Origin: Candidatus Micrarchaeota archaeon CG10_big_fil_rev_8_21_14_0_10_45_29
Lineage (GTDB): Archaea > Micrarchaeota > Micrarchaeia > Anstonellales > Anstonellaceae
Assembly: GCA_002778455.1 (NCBI GenBank)
Contig: PFCD01000005.1
Span: 27,295 to 91,294 of the forward strand
Length of the DNA stretch: 64,000 nucleotides
Reading direction: 5' to 3'
A program made the translations under genes and the position numbers. Of the stretch, positions 53,198 to 62,901 are shown one piece after another. Position 1 is the first letter of the stretch. Every line of letters begins with the position of its first letter. The notes beneath the pieces are model-generated. The model was not told where the DNA came from and searched no databases. It was given only the letters and a program-made list of their open reading frames with translations.

Positions 53198-53431
53198 CTA
53201 TGCAGAAACAGACGCAATATCAATTCCCCTGCCTTTTTTTGCAAGGGCATGAAATTTTCGGGTTTCATTAGCTATGGACTCAAGATAGAGCCTGATGGCA
53301 TCCCTAATATTTTTCAAAGCCTCCTCTTTCGTGTCCCCGTCGCTTATGCAGCCGGGCAGTTCAGGCACAATTGCCACATAACCCCCATCTTCCTTATCCT
53401 CTTTCAAGACGACTGAATATTTGTTTGCCAT
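53198..53431 (-). CDS. hicB: HicB-type antitoxin
   Basis: 77 residues: YSVVLKEDKEDGGYVAIVPELPGCISDGDTKEEALKNIRDAIRLYLE is the standard HicB fold, which blocks HicA. The DNA-binding helix-turn-helix or ribbon domain of longer HicB proteins is absent, so autoregulation may need another factor. ATG 53431 is chosen because TTTATATTTG on the minus strand is centred 26 nt upstream; the ORF-track ATG 53446 is too close to that box. Confidence 0.88.
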   Translation of the reverse strand: MANKYSVVLKEDKEDGGYVAIVPELPGCISDGDTKEEALKNIRDAIRLYLESIANETRKFHALAKKGRGIDIASVSA

Positions 53432-53486
53432 AATGGCTTCTATCATGCCTCAAATATAAACCTATTCTCGGCAATTTCTTCAAATT

Positions 53487-53942
53487 CTACCCCTTCGGGT
53501 GCCTTAAAAATGCGTTTTCCTCAAATTTTTTGTAATCCTCATCAGCCGCCCTGCTTCCCTCTTTCTCTATTGCCGGGCCGGTTTTCGCGATATTGTCAAT
53601 TTTTGCCAATTCAAATTCCATTTTTCTTTGCTGCTGCTTTGCAAAAGAATTCCAAAGCATTTGCGCATCATATCCCATTTCTTTTGCCTTTTGCATGAAA
53701 ATTTTCTTATACTCTTCCTTTAGCCCCTCATCCGACATTATTCTCTCCATTATCCTGTTCATTTCCGGCTTGGAAAACCTCTTGGGATTCTCTCTCCCAG
53801 TCTCCTCTTGCAGGATTTTATTTGCCTCAGGATTCTCTTTTGCAAATTCTGCTATCGCTGCCTTGTTTACTATTTCCACCTGCTCGCTCACTTTAACAGC
53901 TTCAGGCTCCCGCGTTTTTGTGGCAAATTGAAAAACAAGCAT
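53487..53942 (-). CDS. Small charged helical protein of unknown function
   Basis: 151 residues, almost wholly predicted alpha helix and rich in Lys/Glu (IVNKAAIAEFAKENPEANKIL, NRIMERIMSDEGLKEEYKKIFMQKAKEMGYD). No family recognised. It begins 4 nt after the upstream gene's stop codon and is surely co-transcribed with it. The exported nature of that partner contrasts with the absence of a signal here. Confidence 0.65.
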   Translation of the reverse strand: MLVFQFATKTREPEAVKVSEQVEIVNKAAIAEFAKENPEANKILQEETGRENPKRFSKPEMNRIMERIMSDEGLKEEYKKIFMQKAKEMGYDAQMLWNSFAKQQQRKMEFELAKIDNIAKTGPAIEKEGSRAADEDYKKFEENAFLRHPKG

Positions 53943-53946
53943 AAAA

Positions 53947-54774
53947 TCACTTTGAAGCCCAAAGCCCTACAATATTTTGAGTCGGGCAAACCCCATAAAC
54001 AATATCTCCAATTTTATACCCGCCATTTCCATCAGGAATATAATTTCCTAAAGCATCCATCAGCTTTCCCTGCACATATTTGCCGTCCAAACCCTTTATT
54101 TTTATAAAATAAACAGCATTTCCTTCATATTGCTCCACTCTCCCAAGTATTTCCACCTGCCTCTTATAATCAACAATCTCCGTCTTATATAAAATCCTCA
54201 TGTCCTCAAACATGCTGGAAATGGAAGAGCCGTCGCATTTTCCATCCTCAGGCATCACAAAAAAGCTTTTTCCTGCAACAATAATTGTGGCATCCCCTAT
54301 TTTTTTTGAAACAAACGCGTTTTCACTTATAATATCAAAAGAGCCTATCGCCCTTATGCTAAATTCAGCCTTCTGAAGGTTATCACCTATAAAAGTGCCA
54401 TAAATATCCTCAAAAAATATTATTCCGCTCATCCCATATGGCGCAATAGCGTATTTTTGCGAGTTTCCTGCATTTAATATATTTATATTTTCAAGCCCAA
54501 AGAATTTTTTCTCCCCCTTGCTTATAGTGGAAATAAAATTTCCTAAATCATGCTGCTCGCTCACTTTTCCCTCAATATCCACCCTGCACATAGAAGTTCC
54601 AACAATAGGAAAAGGAGTGTATTTTACGCCAAGCCTTTTGGAAGTAGCAGCATTTTTGCTTAAAAATTTGTTATCTGACTCCTCTCCCCCAACTTTTATT
54701 GGGGTAAAAGCAAGAATGGATGCGGCAGTAAGCCCCCAGAAAATATTTTTAGCCACTTGCCGCCCGCTTACCAT
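53947..54774 (-). CDS. Exported or membrane-anchored protein of unknown function
   Basis: 275 residues. The N-terminus has a basic start and hydrophobic stretch (NIFWGLTAASILAFTPIKVGG), a signal peptide or anchor. The rest is beta-rich (YAIAPYGMSGIIFFEDIYGTFIG, ATIIVAGKSFFVM), with a C-terminal segment like a small barrel (EILGRVEQYEGNAVYFIKIKGLDGKYVQGKLMD). Only three Cys. Family not recognised. An AGGGA site lies before the ATG. First of a two-gene unit. Confidence 0.65.
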   Translation of the reverse strand: MVSGRQVAKNIFWGLTAASILAFTPIKVGGEESDNKFLSKNAATSKRLGVKYTPFPIVGTSMCRVDIEGKVSEQHDLGNFISTISKGEKKFFGLENINILNAGNSQKYAIAPYGMSGIIFFEDIYGTFIGDNLQKAEFSIRAIGSFDIISENAFVSKKIGDATIIVAGKSFFVMPEDGKCDGSSISSMFEDMRILYKTEIVDYKRQVEILGRVEQYEGNAVYFIKIKGLDGKYVQGKLMDALGNYIPDGNGGYKIGDIVYGVCPTQNIVGLWASK

Positions 54775-54885
54775 GCTTCCCTAACAAAGCTGAAAGCTAA
54801 AAACCTAACCCCTAGAAACAGCCGGGCAAAAAAAGCCCGCCGAAATAAAAAATACGCCAAAGCCAAGCGCATTTTTTGCAAAAAC

Positions 54886-56319
54886 CTAACCCTTTATCAC
54901 AGCCAAAGGAACCATCCTCGCAACAATGCCAGCGAGCCCCGCATCCTGCACAGACGCCACAACCTCGTCAACGTCCTTGTATGCGCCCGGCGCCTCCTCG
55001 CTTACCGCGCCCATCTGCCCTGCTTTTACAAATATCCCCTTTTTAGCCAACTCGGCGGAAATCTGCTCCCCTCTCCACGTGTGCCTTGCCTCCCCCCTGC
55101 TCATGTTTCTTCCGGCACCATGGCAGGCAGAGCCAAATGTTTTTTGCATTGCCCCTTCTTTCCCCACAAGCACATAGCTTGCAGTGCCCATGCTTCCCGG
55201 AATTATGACCGGCTGCCCAACGCTTCTGTATTTTGCAGGCACCTCTTTCCTTCCAGCCGCAAAAGCGCGGGTAGCCCCTTTTCTGTGCACACACACCCGC
55301 CGTACCTTCCCATCCACAATATGCTCCTCCATTTTGGCAATATTATGGCAAACATCATACACCAAATTCATGTTTTCCGACGTGTTTTTGCCAAACACCT
55401 CGTCAAATGCCCCGCGCGCCCAATGCATCATCAAATGCCTGTTGCAAAACGCAAAATTCACGGCGCAATTCATGGCGCCTATATAATTTTGCGCCTCCGC
55501 CGAATTCAGGGGGGCGCAGCACAACTCTGTGTCTGCCAGCTCTATCTTATACTTCTTATTTGCCTCTATCATGGTGCGGATATAATCATCGCATATCTGG
55601 TGCCCGAAGCCGCGCGAGCCAGAGTGTATAATCAAAACAATCTGCCCCTCATGCAGCCCAAACGTTTTTGCAACATCCGGCAGCATAACTTTTTGCACTT
55701 CCTGCACTTCCAAAAAATGGTTTCCAGCGCCCAAAGTGCCTATTTGCGGCCTTCCCCTGCTTCTTGCCCTCATGGAAACCGCCTTCCAATTTGCCCCTGA
55801 AATGCACCCTTCCTCTTCGCAATTTTGCAAATCCTCCTGCCTTCCATAGCCCTTTTCAACAGCCCATTTTATTCCGTTGGTAACTGCTGTCTCCAATTCC
55901 TTTTCCTCAAGGCGCAATTTTCCCTTCACCCCAACCCCTGAAGGCACCGCAGAATACAATTTCTCAACTAATTGTTTCTTTTTTGGCATAATATCTTTCA
56001 TAGTTAAATCCGTAGTTATACACCTAATCCCACAATTAATATCATATCCGACCCCCCCAGGGCTTACCACACCCTCATTCTCGTCAAAGGCGGCAACTCC
56101 CCCTATGGGAAACCCGTAGCCCTCATGCCCGTCAGGCATAACTGCGGCATAATTCACAATTCCGGGCAAAGTGGCGACATTCTTTAATTGGGAAATAGTC
56201 CTGTCCTTTTTCATTTTTGCAAGAAGCTTTTTGCTTGCAAAAACCCTTGCAGGCACCCTCATCTTGCCTTGCATGGAAACCTCCCAAATTCCCTTTTCTA
56301 CCTCTTCAATATTATCCAT
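54886..56319 (-). CDS. rtcB: RNA ligase RtcB (3'-phosphate/5'-OH type), archaeal
   Basis: Joins tRNA halves after intron removal, GTP- and Mn-dependent. Conserved elements: VNYAAVMPDGHEGYGFPIGG, GGVGYDINCGIRC with metal-binding Asp and Cys 96, GTLGAGNHFLEVQEV with the GNHF motif, IHSGSRGFGHQICDDY, and the C-terminal HGAGRNMSR with the guanylated His (HGAGR). ATG 56319 (MDNIEEVEKG) gives 478 residues, the usual intein-free length; the ORF track starts 35 codons too early. Archease is not nearby. The intron-bearing tRNA-Lys at the window end is a natural substrate. Confidence 0.96.
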   Translation of the reverse strand: MDNIEEVEKGIWEVSMQGKMRVPARVFASKKLLAKMKKDRTISQLKNVATLPGIVNYAAVMPDGHEGYGFPIGGVAAFDENEGVVSPGGVGYDINCGIRCITTDLTMKDIMPKKKQLVEKLYSAVPSGVGVKGKLRLEEKELETAVTNGIKWAVEKGYGRQEDLQNCEEEGCISGANWKAVSMRARSRGRPQIGTLGAGNHFLEVQEVQKVMLPDVAKTFGLHEGQIVLIIHSGSRGFGHQICDDYIRTMIEANKKYKIELADTELCCAPLNSAEAQNYIGAMNCAVNFAFCNRHLMMHWARGAFDEVFGKNTSENMNLVYDVCHNIAKMEEHIVDGKVRRVCVHRKGATRAFAAGRKEVPAKYRSVGQPVIIPGSMGTASYVLVGKEGAMQKTFGSACHGAGRNMSRGEARHTWRGEQISAELAKKGIFVKAGQMGAVSEEAPGAYKDVDEVVASVQDAGLAGIVARMVPLAVIKG

Positions 56320-56403
56320 AAAAATTAACCCCTTAAATAGCGGTTTATTCTGTATGCTATTTATGCTGATTAGTATTATAAACATCTGGTGCATGTTGCA
56401 AAT

Positions 56404-58980
56404 ATGCCGCTCACCCAAATGCAATCGCAGGGCTCAGCTTTTTCCATGAGGCTCTTTTCATATGATTATGCCGGGCTTTCCTTATTTTCAAAAGAAATTG
56501 ATAACGCCATCTCAAACCCTTCCATTTCCCGGCCCCTAGCAGACGCCCTCTCCTCCCTTTCCTCAAAGCCGCTTATTCAGCAATGGCAAATAGGCGCAAA
56601 CTCTGCCAACGCCTCATTTTCCCTCTCATACATGAAAGAGGCGGACGTGAAAATCCTCCAAGCATTGCAGGAAAAAATTCCCGGGCTGGGCTTTGACTAT
56701 CACCCAAGCAAAAAGGGCTTTGGCTATGATGTAAAGCTTTTTCTCAACGTTTCTGTTGCATCAAGCGAAAAAATGAAAAAAATGCTGGCAACAGGCATGC
56801 ACCCTTTTGAATACGGGGACTTTTTGGCGTATGGGAAACTGCAAAATCCCCCCGCGCCAAAGCGGGAGGCAGAAAACTTATTTTTGAGCCCCTCAAGCTC
56901 GATGATTACTGGGGCTACAGAAGAATTTGTAAAAAAGCAAACTCCGGTAAAAATAACTCCCTATAATTTTAGCACCGGTGAAAAAGAGGGGGCATTTGCA
57001 TCAGACAACACCCGAATAGAAAAACGGCTTGGCATCACGGAAGATGGAAAAGTAATAGACTTTAATCCAATGTACGCAAGCACCGGCCCCGGATTCAACG
57101 AGAGGCTTATAATATCCATGATTGATTTGGCTTTTCCGGTATATGCAATATCAAATATATTAAACAAATATCAAAATCAGGAAGAAGTTACTTTTGGGGA
57201 TTATTCAACTCTTTTTCTTGAAGCCGGATTGCGCGCAATAGGCATCGGGATAGCAACAAAAGGGGTGAAAATTCTTGGAAACGCATCCAAATTTTTCACA
57301 AAAGGGGAATTTTGGGCAAAAGCCGCAATAAAACTTGAGAAAGCCGGGTTAAACGAGGCAAAATACGCCGCAGGAATAAGAAAAGCTCTTAGGGAATTTG
57401 CCACAAAGCCTGCCAAATACTCCGGAAAAACTATCGATGAAGCGGCAGAAATATTTGCAAACACCGCGGAAAAAGCGGGCAAGGCATACAAAACGCGCAC
57501 AATAACAAAAGTAAAAGGCGCGATAGAAATAGAGAAGGAAATAGCCACAAAATGGCAGAAATTCAAAAGCCTGGCTCTTTTTGGCATGTCATACGGGATG
57601 GCAAGCTATACTGTTGGCGCAGTAGACAAGGCGCTCGATATTCATTATTCAAAAGAAATCCCTGAATGGGTTTTTGAAGATCCCAAGTATTCCTACGCAA
57701 CAACCTCTTACGATGGCTCTCCTGAGAGCATCCAACGCGTACAAGAGGCGGTATATGCGGATTTAAAGCGGGAGCTTGCACTTTTCTGGGTAGGGTGGAA
57801 AGTGATTGTAGGCACAGGAAAGCTTGCCGAGGCAATCCCAAAAATAAAAGAGCTTTATTTAAGCGCCTTCAAGGCGGCCGAAAAAGGCGCGGATGCGGCG
57901 CAAGTGCAGAAAATAATCTTGGACGGCTCAAAAACAATTTCCAACCAGCCAATCAACCCAACAAACCCGTTTTTCACAGAATACCTAAAGCCAATTTCCG
58001 AGGCAATAGTGAGCACCGCCTCAAAAGCCGGAAATTATGCAACAGGAATCGCATATTCGCAAAAATTTGAGTACACTCTTGCACTTGGATTGCAGGGGGC
58101 GGTGGCTGTAGGCTACTTTGGAGAGCATATCCTTGACCCGTTTGGCACTTTCAAGGATTTCTATGGCTTTGACGTGCCAATAAAAGGGGTAAGCCCAATG
58201 CTCACAGAGCTTTCTCAGCAGCAATTCTCTGCAGACGTAAACAAGCCGATATTTGAGAGAGCGGTTTCCCAAAACTTAGGTGTGCCTGTGCTTGACGAGC
58301 GCGCGCAGGAAAGGCAGGCAACTCCTGCAGACATCACAAAGGCGGAGAGGGAAATAAACACCACCGTTTTAGTTGAAAAAAACAAGCAAGGGGGGGAAGA
58401 GCTGGTTCCTCTCCTCTCAAAATTCAGGGACAATATAATAATCATCGACTTTAATAATGATGAAACATATTCACGCGCGGAAGCCGAAATATTAAGGCGC
58501 GCTGCGGATGGCGGGATTTCGCAAGAGGAGGCATACGGAAGCTTCCAGCAAAGCTATATGCGCTTTTATAAGGCGGCAAATTCCGCCGGCTTTGTAACCG
58601 AAGAGGGGCAGGCAACATATGATTTTTCCCAAGTGCGCAAAATTTTATACCAGCATTATGATGCAGATGAATTCACGCGCCTCTACTCGCAATACAAGGA
58701 AAAGGGAAGCCTGCAATTCTGGCTTGACGTGGAAAAATTCTCAACTTACTGCCTCTCAACAACCCCTTCCAAGCTGCTTGAGAAAAACCCTGTATTTGCG
58801 AATTTCATTTCAGAATGGCAAAAAAACGTCTTATCGGTTGAAAACTTCGGAGAGCGGCTTCAAGCGGCAGAGGGACAAACCCTTAAATATTTGTTGCTGG
58901 GATATATAAATCGTGAATTCTATGAATTCTCACAAAAAAATACCCTCAGCCAACACTCTGCTTTCCGAAAAGGCGGTTGA
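56404..58980 (+). CDS. Large unknown protein with hydrophobic and EF-hand-like segments
   Basis: 858 residues, no recognised family. Residues 1-200 are soluble alpha/beta. Weak hydrophobic stretches occur around 270 (AGLRAIGIGIATKGVKIL), 395 (LALFGMSYGMASYTVG) and 560 (ALGLQGAVAVGYFG), separated by long amphipathic helices. Residue 680 onward has an EF-hand-like loop (IIDFNNDETYSRAEAEIL). The start is ATG 56404, 26 nt after ATTATAAA; the ORF-track TTG 56389 lies inside that spacing. It overlaps the next gene by 68 nt in another frame. It could peripherally bind membrane. Confidence 0.72.
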   Translation: MPLTQMQSQGSAFSMRLFSYDYAGLSLFSKEIDNAISNPSISRPLADALSSLSSKPLIQQWQIGANSANASFSLSYMKEADVKILQALQEKIPGLGFDYHPSKKGFGYDVKLFLNVSVASSEKMKKMLATGMHPFEYGDFLAYGKLQNPPAPKREAENLFLSPSSSMITGATEEFVKKQTPVKITPYNFSTGEKEGAFASDNTRIEKRLGITEDGKVIDFNPMYASTGPGFNERLIISMIDLAFPVYAISNILNKYQNQEEVTFGDYSTLFLEAGLRAIGIGIATKGVKILGNASKFFTKGEFWAKAAIKLEKAGLNEAKYAAGIRKALREFATKPAKYSGKTIDEAAEIFANTAEKAGKAYKTRTITKVKGAIEIEKEIATKWQKFKSLALFGMSYGMASYTVGAVDKALDIHYSKEIPEWVFEDPKYSYATTSYDGSPESIQRVQEAVYADLKRELALFWVGWKVIVGTGKLAEAIPKIKELYLSAFKAAEKGADAAQVQKIILDGSKTISNQPINPTNPFFTEYLKPISEAIVSTASKAGNYATGIAYSQKFEYTLALGLQGAVAVGYFGEHILDPFGTFKDFYGFDVPIKGVSPMLTELSQQQFSADVNKPIFERAVSQNLGVPVLDERAQERQATPADITKAEREINTTVLVEKNKQGGEELVPLLSKFRDNIIIIDFNNDETYSRAEAEILRRAADGGISQEEAYGSFQQSYMRFYKAANSAGFVTEEGQATYDFSQVRKILYQHYDADEFTRLYSQYKEKGSLQFWLDVEKFSTYCLSTTPSKLLEKNPVFANFISEWQKNVLSVENFGERLQAAEGQTLKYLLLGYINREFYEFSQKNTLSQHSAFRKGG

Positions 58981-61264
58981 TGCTAAATTTAAAAAGAATC
59001 TCTTCATTAGAGCATCGGAGAAATTCAAGTCAGGGGTGGGTTCGTTGGCTATAGGCATGAAACAGAAAGCATTTGATTTTTCAACATTGCCGCAAATGAA
59101 AAAAGAGGCACTCACTTTCGCGGAATACCAAGACCCAAAAACCCATGAGCTGAAAACAGACATTTACATAAACCCTTCCGCAAAGGTGTTGCAGGCAGGG
59201 GTGTTCGACTGGGGCACTTTGTTTGCTGTTTTAATGCAGCCGCTTTCCTCCGCTTTTTACACTGCAAGCAAGGGCTTTACCCTTGAGAGCGTGGTAATAG
59301 GGGCGGCAGGAGTCGGCTCATACTTTTACGGAAAGAACTTCGTGAAGCGCCTTACTATCAGGGGCAGGATAGAACAGCCAGACCGGGCAACGCTCAGGCA
59401 GCTTGTTGAGGAAGGGACTCTGGGTTCTCCAGCCACTACGGCTGCTTCTAGAGCTTTTGCAGACAGGGCTGTTCAGACTTATGCGGCTGAGCGCGTCCAA
59501 GCAACCTCTAACATTGCAGATAATCTAACATATGAGGCAAGGCGCGGAGGCGAAACTGTCCAGCGGAGCTTTATAGAAGCCTCTGATTTGGGGGACAAGT
59601 CAAAAACAAGTACGGTCGAACAGGGAACTACAAGGACAACAGTTTCAAGGGAAACATACGCCCCCCTCACGATTCCAGAGCAGGAGCAGGCAATCCGAAG
59701 CAGGCTTGCAGAAATCAGGAGAATAGTGCTAAACCAAACCGAAGAAATATTAACTGGATTAAGAAACGAAGGGATAATTGTGAATCGTGCGGCTCTCCCA
59801 AACCTAGAAGCCCATATTGGCGATAATGCGTTAGTTGCTTTCTTAAGGCGCTTACGCAATGAAGGCATAGTAGACCCAACAAAACTTGCAGAAAGCCTGA
59901 CTTTGGAAATAGGGGAAAATCTAGCCGTTTACCGCGATGAACTAAGGGTTTTTCTTTCCGAGCCAGCAAACCTTCCCCAAAGAGTTAGGGCAATAACAGA
60001 GTTTGGGGATTATCTTTCAGACGAGCGCATTGCGGCAAAAATCAGAAGAACGTTTAACAAAGATTTTGACAAATTCGTTGCCCATTCCGCAGACCAGTCA
60101 GTCAGCGGTGAACAAATCACAAGAATGCGCCTAAATGCAGTTTGGAAGCACATGCCTGATGATTTCAAATCATATTTCATAAGGGCGGCTGGCTCGGATG
60201 CGGAAGCATTTAATCTATTTTACTCCTCCGCAAGGGCGACAAACCTTCTTATCAGGGACCAGGGCATCATCCTGCGCGAAGGCAGGTGGCAGGGCTTTTT
60301 CAACCGAATTGCAGATACGTGGAACGAAATTCCCGGGCTCAAGCGGCTGAGAATGAATCCAAACGCCGTCAGAAGCGCAATTGCAAACCATGTAATGGCG
60401 GGAGTGATAGCTACTGCCGTGCTCTTTCTTGCACCAACAGCATATTCGGTAGGGGAATGGGGTTATGGGAAGACGGTAAGCGTTTTCAAGCGAGACATCA
60501 CGCCAGAAGCAACTGCCTTCCTCGCAATCCCTGTAGTCGCATCACTTTTGGAGCGCAACCAATACCCAAAAACGCTCGAACTCTTGAAGGATGACGAGGT
60601 GCTCAACTACATTGTAGCCAACCCGATCCTTGCCATGGCGTTTCAGGAAGTTGGTACCTATCAATTCCTTGAGGCAAACCCAGAAATAATAAAGCAAATT
60701 CTTGACAATCCCTCTGCCGCAATTAAGCTTCTGGAGCAGGTGCAAAAAAATGTTGGCCCAGGCCAGCAACAGCAATCCTCTCCGACTTTACAATACGGGC
60801 AATATGCCCCCGCCAGCGGTGCCTACACCCAGCATTCTGATAAGTTCTATGTTTCCCTAAGGAAAAACCTTAATGCAAACAGCTATGTCTCAGTTTCACA
60901 GGAATTCATAGCCCCGCCGGAGGGGACAAACATAAACCTGCTGCTAACCGTGCAGGAAAAGGGCTCAAAAATTCCGCTTACAAGTGAAGAAAAGAAAGGG
61001 CTTCCTGAAATCGGGATCAGGCGGGATTTGACAATGAAACACTCTGTATTTCTGGACATCCCCACCGGGTTGATCGCAACGCCTGGAGAAAAATATACTG
61101 CAACATTGACAGTAAACCTGCAAAGCGGAAAATGGAGATATTCTATCACCACGCCTGAAGGGGAAATGCTGGGGGAAGAAACATTTGACATAAATCCATC
61201 TGCCCTTGAGAAGATGAGGGCAAACCCCCAGAACTTTGGCATCTACACCGCCATAGGGATTTAA
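58913..61264 (+). CDS. Large membrane-associated protein of unknown function
   Basis: 783 residues. A hydrophobic hairpin near residues 95-145 (FAVLMQPLSSAFYTA, SVVIGAAGVGSYFYG) and a helix near 500 (HVMAGVIATAVLFLAPTAYSV) bound a long cytoplasmic-type helical region (residues 150-480). After residue 500 comes a helical stretch, a Gln/Pro/Ser-rich linker (GQQQQSSPTLQYGQYAP) and a C-terminal beta-sandwich-like domain (LNLLLTVQEKGSK-like). The start GTG 58913 is 27 nt after CTTAAATAT inside the previous gene; ATG 58922 is the alternative. Probably works with the 858-residue neighbour. Confidence 0.72.
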   Translation: MNSMNSHKKIPSANTLLSEKAVDAKFKKNLFIRASEKFKSGVGSLAIGMKQKAFDFSTLPQMKKEALTFAEYQDPKTHELKTDIYINPSAKVLQAGVFDWGTLFAVLMQPLSSAFYTASKGFTLESVVIGAAGVGSYFYGKNFVKRLTIRGRIEQPDRATLRQLVEEGTLGSPATTAASRAFADRAVQTYAAERVQATSNIADNLTYEARRGGETVQRSFIEASDLGDKSKTSTVEQGTTRTTVSRETYAPLTIPEQEQAIRSRLAEIRRIVLNQTEEILTGLRNEGIIVNRAALPNLEAHIGDNALVAFLRRLRNEGIVDPTKLAESLTLEIGENLAVYRDELRVFLSEPANLPQRVRAITEFGDYLSDERIAAKIRRTFNKDFDKFVAHSADQSVSGEQITRMRLNAVWKHMPDDFKSYFIRAAGSDAEAFNLFYSSARATNLLIRDQGIILREGRWQGFFNRIADTWNEIPGLKRLRMNPNAVRSAIANHVMAGVIATAVLFLAPTAYSVGEWGYGKTVSVFKRDITPEATAFLAIPVVASLLERNQYPKTLELLKDDEVLNYIVANPILAMAFQEVGTYQFLEANPEIIKQILDNPSAAIKLLEQVQKNVGPGQQQQSSPTLQYGQYAPASGAYTQHSDKFYVSLRKNLNANSYVSVSQEFIAPPEGTNINLLLTVQEKGSKIPLTSEEKKGLPEIGIRRDLTMKHSVFLDIPTGLIATPGEKYTATLTVNLQSGKWRYSITTPEGEMLGEETFDINPSALEKMRANPQNFGIYTAIGI

Positions 61265-61305
61265 TCCCTACCCTTTTATTTTTCTTCTCCTCCTACTGAT
61301 GCCGT

Positions 61306-62901
61306 ATGAAAACGCACCCTGCCATTCAGGCATATGAAAAGCACTTCTTTAGCCTGCTTTTGCTTGCCTCGTTGCTCTCAATAATCCCAATATGGATTAT
61401 CCCCATCGCTCCGCTTTCGGACTGGTCCGCACATCTTGCAATCTCAAGCCAAATAAATTACCTTATGCAAGGCGGTTCAAGCCAGTTTTTTTATATTGAT
61501 TACTCATTTCTTGGATATTCTTTTGTACATCTTCTCATATCCTCGTTAACATATTTTTTCCCTCTTGAAATATCTGGCAAAATAACCCTTTCCCTGCTTT
61601 ACATCCTCTCCCCTATCTGCTGGTATAAATTTTTCAGTTCAACAGACCCTTCCAAAAAATACCTCGCAACCTTTGGATTTCTCATGAGCTATTCCTCATT
61701 TTTTTACTATGGCAACATAAACTTTCTCTTCTCTTTAGGTTTTTCTCTCCTTTTTCTCTCCTACGGGCTGAAAATATTTGAAAAGCAGAAGCAAAATCTA
61801 TCCTTGTTTATCCTTTTCGGCTTTTTGGCATATCTATCGCATTTCTACGTGTTCCTTCTCGCCTCATTTATTATCGCCTTTCTTGCCATTTATAAAAAAT
61901 TCTGGCTGGGAGAAAAAATATATCTCGGGCTAGGGGGGGCAATTTTCGTACAGATGGCAGTATTGGCATTCTTGGATGTTCTCACAAACAACTATATCCC
62001 ACGCGACTCCTCATACTCTGATTCTCTTTACGTCTGTTCTATTGAAAAATACACTCAATTCTCTGGCTCAACTTTTAATGTTTCAGGTTTTTTCCCAAAG
62101 CTTATAGGAAGCCTGCTTACAACCGCCGCCCACTACAACCCATTAGGGATGTTTAACACAGTATTTCCTTTTCCGAACATCATTCTCGCATTAATATTTC
62201 TTGGGCTGCCTGCAAGCCTATTTATTCTCCTAAAACACTTCAAGGAAGGGAAGCCTGTGCGATTTTACTGGCAAAGGGCAGAATCTTTTCTCAAGTCAAA
62301 TTTCCATCCCGCCTATCTTCCGCTTATAACACTCCTTGCTATCCACTTTCTCCTTATACCCAATTGCCTCACATTCATATGCCACATAGGAGACAGAGCG
62401 CTGCCTTTCATGTACGCCTTCATATTTCTTTCCATAAAAAAGGATTCAAAATTAATTCTGCCCCTCTCCATCCTCTTTCTAATCCTGTTTGCACTAAATC
62501 TTCCCTACCAAGCATTTATTTTCTCGGATTCAGGCGCCCTGCAAGCAGGAATTATTGAAAAAACGGCGCAATACGCAAAAGAATTACCTGAGAATTCAAC
62601 CCTTTTCGTAATTCCAAGCAACTACACATCTGTTTATTCTGGCAAAAGCTCTGCTCCACTCCCAAATCCATATTACCAGTCACTGGCATTATATTACAAC
62701 CCAAAAATATATATTGCAGGAATTTTTGGGTTTCAGGATACATTTATCATGAGGTCAAGGGAGCCTCTTTTTGACGACATGGCGCATTTCGGGCCAATTC
62801 CGGGGCAGGATATCGGAAACGTTTCAGAATGCTATGAAAAGATACCCAAAGAATTCAATTATTATATAAGCCAGAATATGTCTCTTGTAAAAAACAGCTA
62901 A
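61306..62901 (+). CDS. Polytopic GT-C-like membrane protein
   Basis: 531 residues with about eleven transmembrane helices and a C-terminal outside domain of about 110 residues. The first loop holds an acidic residue after helix 1 (IAPLSDWSAHLAISSQINY), as in GT-C glycosyltransferases where an Asp in that loop is catalytic. No certain family match. Its TATA-like TTTTATTTT is 28 nt upstream. It ends in a 4-bp overlap with the convergent PAP2-like gene. Cell-surface glycan or lipid-linked sugar transfer is likely but unproven. Confidence 0.72.
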   Translation: MKTHPAIQAYEKHFFSLLLLASLLSIIPIWIIPIAPLSDWSAHLAISSQINYLMQGGSSQFFYIDYSFLGYSFVHLLISSLTYFFPLEISGKITLSLLYILSPICWYKFFSSTDPSKKYLATFGFLMSYSSFFYYGNINFLFSLGFSLLFLSYGLKIFEKQKQNLSLFILFGFLAYLSHFYVFLLASFIIAFLAIYKKFWLGEKIYLGLGGAIFVQMAVLAFLDVLTNNYIPRDSSYSDSLYVCSIEKYTQFSGSTFNVSGFFPKLIGSLLTTAAHYNPLGMFNTVFPFPNIILALIFLGLPASLFILLKHFKEGKPVRFYWQRAESFLKSNFHPAYLPLITLLAIHFLLIPNCLTFICHIGDRALPFMYAFIFLSIKKDSKLILPLSILFLILFALNLPYQAFIFSDSGALQAGIIEKTAQYAKELPENSTLFVIPSNYTSVYSGKSSAPLPNPYYQSLALYYNPKIYIAGIFGFQDTFIMRSREPLFDDMAHFGPIPGQDIGNVSECYEKIPKEFNYYISQNMSLVKNS

